From SIG350 sp964520895 (lineage in GTDB: Bacteria > Bacillota > Clostridia > TANB77 > SIG350), in contig CAZFOR010000053.1 in assembly GCA_964520895.1 (NCBI GenBank), forward strand, positions 1 through 7,604: DNA of 7,604 bases. Direction: 5' to 3'. A program made the translations under genes and the position numbers. The number at the start of each line of letters is the position of its first letter. The stretch's first letter is position 1. Shown in pieces: positions 6,150 to 7,604 of this stretch. Under the pieces are notes generated by a model. The model saw only the letters and a list, made by a program, of their open reading frames with translations. It searched no databases and was not told the origin of the DNA.

Positions 6150-6404
6150 TCATTTTTTATTCTTTTCCCAAACATTTCTTACTAATCTTAAAGAAACTGT
6201 CGATAAAGAAAAACCGATTACTGGAACTAATGAACTTAACCATACATTGCTTATTTTATTTATAAAATGTGAATATACAACAACTACTATATAAGTTAAT
6301 ATACAAATGCATATTTTCCTAGTCCAACTTGTTTCCCATGCTTTATCTAATTCTACTTTTTTATTTCTTTCTTTTATTTTAATAATTTCATTTTCAAAAT
6401 CCAT
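6150..6404 (-). CDS. Small conserved two-helix membrane protein
   Basis: An 84-residue protein of unknown function. It has a charged, probably helical N-terminus (about 1-22, rich in K and E), the block KAWETSWTRK (21-30), a first membrane helix at about 31-48 and a second at about 55-75, then a short basic tail. From memory, proteins with the same E-R-N-x-x-V-E-x-D-K-A-W-E-T-S-W-T-R block and two helices are widespread as unnamed hypothetical proteins; this is recollection, not a search. AAGGAG (6417-6422) is 12 bases from the ATG, which is long. It ends in TGA, so TGA is a stop here. It lies 43 bases after rhuM and may be co-transcribed with it. Both are bounded by the two repeat copies. 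Confidence 0.78.
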   Translation of the reverse strand: MDFENEIIKIKERNKKVELDKAWETSWTRKICICILTYIVVVVYSHFINKISNVWLSSLVPVIGFSLSTVSLRLVRNVWEKNKK

Positions 6405-6447
6405 AATACTACTTTTCTCCTTAAATTTTATAGTAATAGATTAATTA

Positions 6448-7449
6448 TTATTTTAATCTTTTTATATCTTCCCCAATTATTTCTAAATAATCTTTTTCTG
6501 CTTGTGTTAAATGATTTTGCATATAATTATCATATTCTTTATGGGCTTTTTCAAGTGCCTTTTCGTGAGAAACAGCCCCTTTACCAGATAATATATCTTT
6601 TTTAGTCATTTTTAAAAAACCATCTAATTCTTCTGCCCAATCTTTCATTGTCATTACTTGCATATTAAGAGCATTAATTTCAGCTACATCTAAATATGCT
6701 GATACCATTCTATTTAACATTGCTAATTCTTCTTGTGATAAATAATTCTTAGCAACCTCTGTTTCCGTTTTTGTTTGCACATTTCCTTTAAAAACTGTTA
6801 ATCCTAGATTTTCTTTTTTTGAATCAACTCTATTATATATTACTTCTGCCGCAGTATTACCATGTACTGCATAATGCATTTTGTTTTGAACTGTTTTAAA
6901 AAATTCTTTAGTTGTTTCATCCTTTGCATCGTAATCTACACTTGTTGCATAAATATCTAGTATTTTTCTCCAAAATACTTTTTCTGATGAACGAATATCT
7001 CTAATTTTAGCTAAAACTTCTTCAAAGTATACTCCTCCACCATTATTCTTAAATCTTTCAACATTTAAATTATATCCTTTGATTAAATACTCTTTTATAA
7101 GCTTGTTATCCCATATTCTAAATTGTGTACCTCTAATTGATTTGACACGGTATCCTACTGAGATAATTAAATCTAAATTATAAAATTTTGTTTTATATTT
7201 TTTACCGTCTTTTGCAGTTGTCAAGGATTCCTTGACAACTGACTCTTCTTTTAATTCACCTTCTTCAAAGATATTTTGAATATGTAGGCTTATATTCTGT
7301 TTAGTTGTATCAAACAATTCAGCCATTGCATTTTGAGTTAACCATACATTTTCATCTTCTAATCTTACTTCTATTTTAACTTGTCCATCATCAGATGTAT
7401 ATATAATAAAATTACTATCTTTATTTTTCAATAAATCATTATTTTTCAT
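6448..7449 (-). CDS. rhuM: RhuM-family protein (virulence-associated RhuM)
   Basis: A 333-residue RhuM-family protein, full length for the family. The N-terminal half has the signature blocks VWLTQNAMAELFDTTKQNIS (35-54), HIQNIFEEGEL (56-66), YNLDLIISVGYRV (90-102) and RGTQFRIWDN (106-115). The first looks like a winged-helix or helix-turn-helix DNA-binding region. The C-terminal part has NKMHYAVHGNTAAEVIYNR (189-207), then a helical region to the end. Biochemical function is not established; homologues occur on pathogenicity islands, phages and other accessory DNA, and were first noted in Salmonella. A frame opens at GTG 7461, but AAGGAAGTGAT (7467-7457) pairs almost perfectly with the 16S tail and is 7 bases before ATG 7449, so 7449 is the start. 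It contains a 27-bp palindrome (7215-7241). Confidence 0.92.
   Translation of the reverse strand: MKNNDLLKNKDSNFIIYTSDDGQVKIEVRLEDENVWLTQNAMAELFDTTKQNISLHIQNIFEEGELKEESVVKESLTTAKDGKKYKTKFYNLDLIISVGYRVKSIRGTQFRIWDNKLIKEYLIKGYNLNVERFKNNGGGVYFEEVLAKIRDIRSSEKVFWRKILDIYATSVDYDAKDETTKEFFKTVQNKMHYAVHGNTAAEVIYNRVDSKKENLGLTVFKGNVQTKTETEVAKNYLSQEELAMLNRMVSAYLDVAEINALNMQVMTMKDWAEELDGFLKMTKKDILSGKGAVSHEKALEKAHKEYDNYMQNHLTQAEKDYLEIIGEDIKRLK
7215..7241. repeat. 27-bp near-perfect palindrome inside rhuM
   Basis: CAGTTGTCAAGGA (7215-7227) and TCCTTGACAACTG (7229-7241) are exact reverse complements around a single central base. On the coding strand it encodes residues of the stretch SVVKESLTTA (about 70-79). 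A 13-bp arm is far above chance in this window. It could be a protein-binding site, an mRNA hairpin or a by-product of the conserved peptide. Confidence 0.85.
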
Positions 7450-7479
7450 AATATTTATCACTTCCTTTTAATTTAAAAT

Positions 7480-7498
7480 CGCCCACAAACCACGCCCA
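7480..7498 (-). promoter_or_regulatory. GC-rich double CGCCCA motif upstream of rhuM
   Basis: CGCCCA occurs at 7480-7485 and 7493-7498 (TGGGCG on the coding strand), 13 bases apart, forming a GC-rich island in otherwise AT-rich intergenic DNA, 30 to 50 bases before the rhuM start. A possible -10 box, TAAAAT (7506-7501 on the minus strand), lies just upstream, which would put transcription start on the motif. It may be an operator. No -35 match is seen. Confidence 0.3.
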
Positions 7499-7514
7499 AT
7501 ATTTTAGCCATTAA

Positions 7515-7538
7515 TTTTTTAGTTTTTTGCTATTTTTT
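7515..7538. other. Three phased T6 tracts (A-tracts on the rhuM coding strand)
   Basis: Runs of six T lie at 7515-7520, 7523-7528 and 7533-7538, about 8 and 10 bases apart. They are upstream of the likely rhuM promoter and may bend the DNA or act as an UP-like element. Between 7450 and 7604 I see no gene. Confidence 0.3.
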
Positions 7539-7570
7539 ACTTTCTTACTCTTGCAATGGATTTCAGATTT

Positions 7571-7604
7571 ATTTCAAACGTAGCACCGCTACGCATTCAA
7601 CGTG
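7571..7604 (+). repeat. Dispersed structured repeat, copy 2 (cut by window edge)
   Basis: This is the second copy of the element at 6049-6082, in the same orientation. Its hairpin is stronger: CGTAGC (7579-7584) pairs with GCTACG (7588-7593) around ACC with all Watson-Crick pairs. The window ends in the conserved core, so the expected continuation, with GTGCTACAT-like arms and a T run, lies outside. Confidence 0.6.

Noticed and set aside
6438..6459. AGATTAA / TTAATCT hairpin at the end of rhuM as its terminator
   Set aside because: Nearly all A-T pairs and the T run is on the plus strand, where no gene ends; on the minus strand no T run follows.
7450..7461. GTG at 7461 as the rhuM start
   Set aside because: AAGGAA abuts the GTG with no spacer, while the extended AAGGAAGTGAT is ideally placed for ATG 7449.
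1..7604. CRISPR array, tRNA or rRNA genes, transposase
   Set aside because: No regularly spaced repeat array, no cloverleaf-like sequence and no transposase-like protein was found on reading.

Overview
The window is very AT-rich and carries Gram-positive style Shine-Dalgarno sites (AAGGAG and variants), consensus TTGATA/TATAAT promoter elements, rho-independent terminators and TGG-encoded tryptophan with TAA, TAG and at least one TGA stop. The protein families (Firmicutes-type TcdA, stand-alone undecaprenol-kinase-like DgkA domain, Amidase_6, the prepilin-like start RGISLVA) point to a low-GC Firmicute of the class Clostridia or a close relative. This is inference; nothing in the window names a species.

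Left edge (1-312): the first 13 codons of a minus-strand gene with a prepilin-like N-terminus, then an intergenic region with a consensus promoter for tcdA and three 11-bp-spaced repeats that fit the WalR box. 313-1038 (+) is tcdA, a tRNA t6A dehydratase. It ends at a 13-bp bidirectional terminator shared with the convergent block.

1118-6026 (all minus, so read right to left): YgjV-family membrane protein, GNAT acetyltransferase, YgjP/DUF45 zinc metallopeptidase, PAP2-DgkA fusion, Amidase_6-type cysteine amidase, CPBP membrane protease and an RSH-type HD hydrolase. The first four are tightly spaced. The amidase is set apart by a strong hairpin that buries its ribosome binding site. The CPBP and HD genes overlap. 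Several members plausibly work on the cell envelope (undecaprenyl-phosphate recycling, amidase, membrane protease), but their cooperation is inferred only from proximity.

Right part (6049-7604): a minus-strand rhuM gene and a small two-helix membrane protein gene lie between two same-orientation copies of a repeat. The copies differ almost only by transitions, and the differences keep a hairpin paired, with U-G wobbles that work only in plus-strand RNA. The complete copy ends in a hairpin plus seven T on the same strand. The repeat therefore looks like a plus-strand structured RNA element or a mobile repeat flanking an accessory cassette. rhuM also contains a 27-bp internal palindrome and has a GC-rich double motif in its upstream region. 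This right-hand region is the most unusual part of the window.
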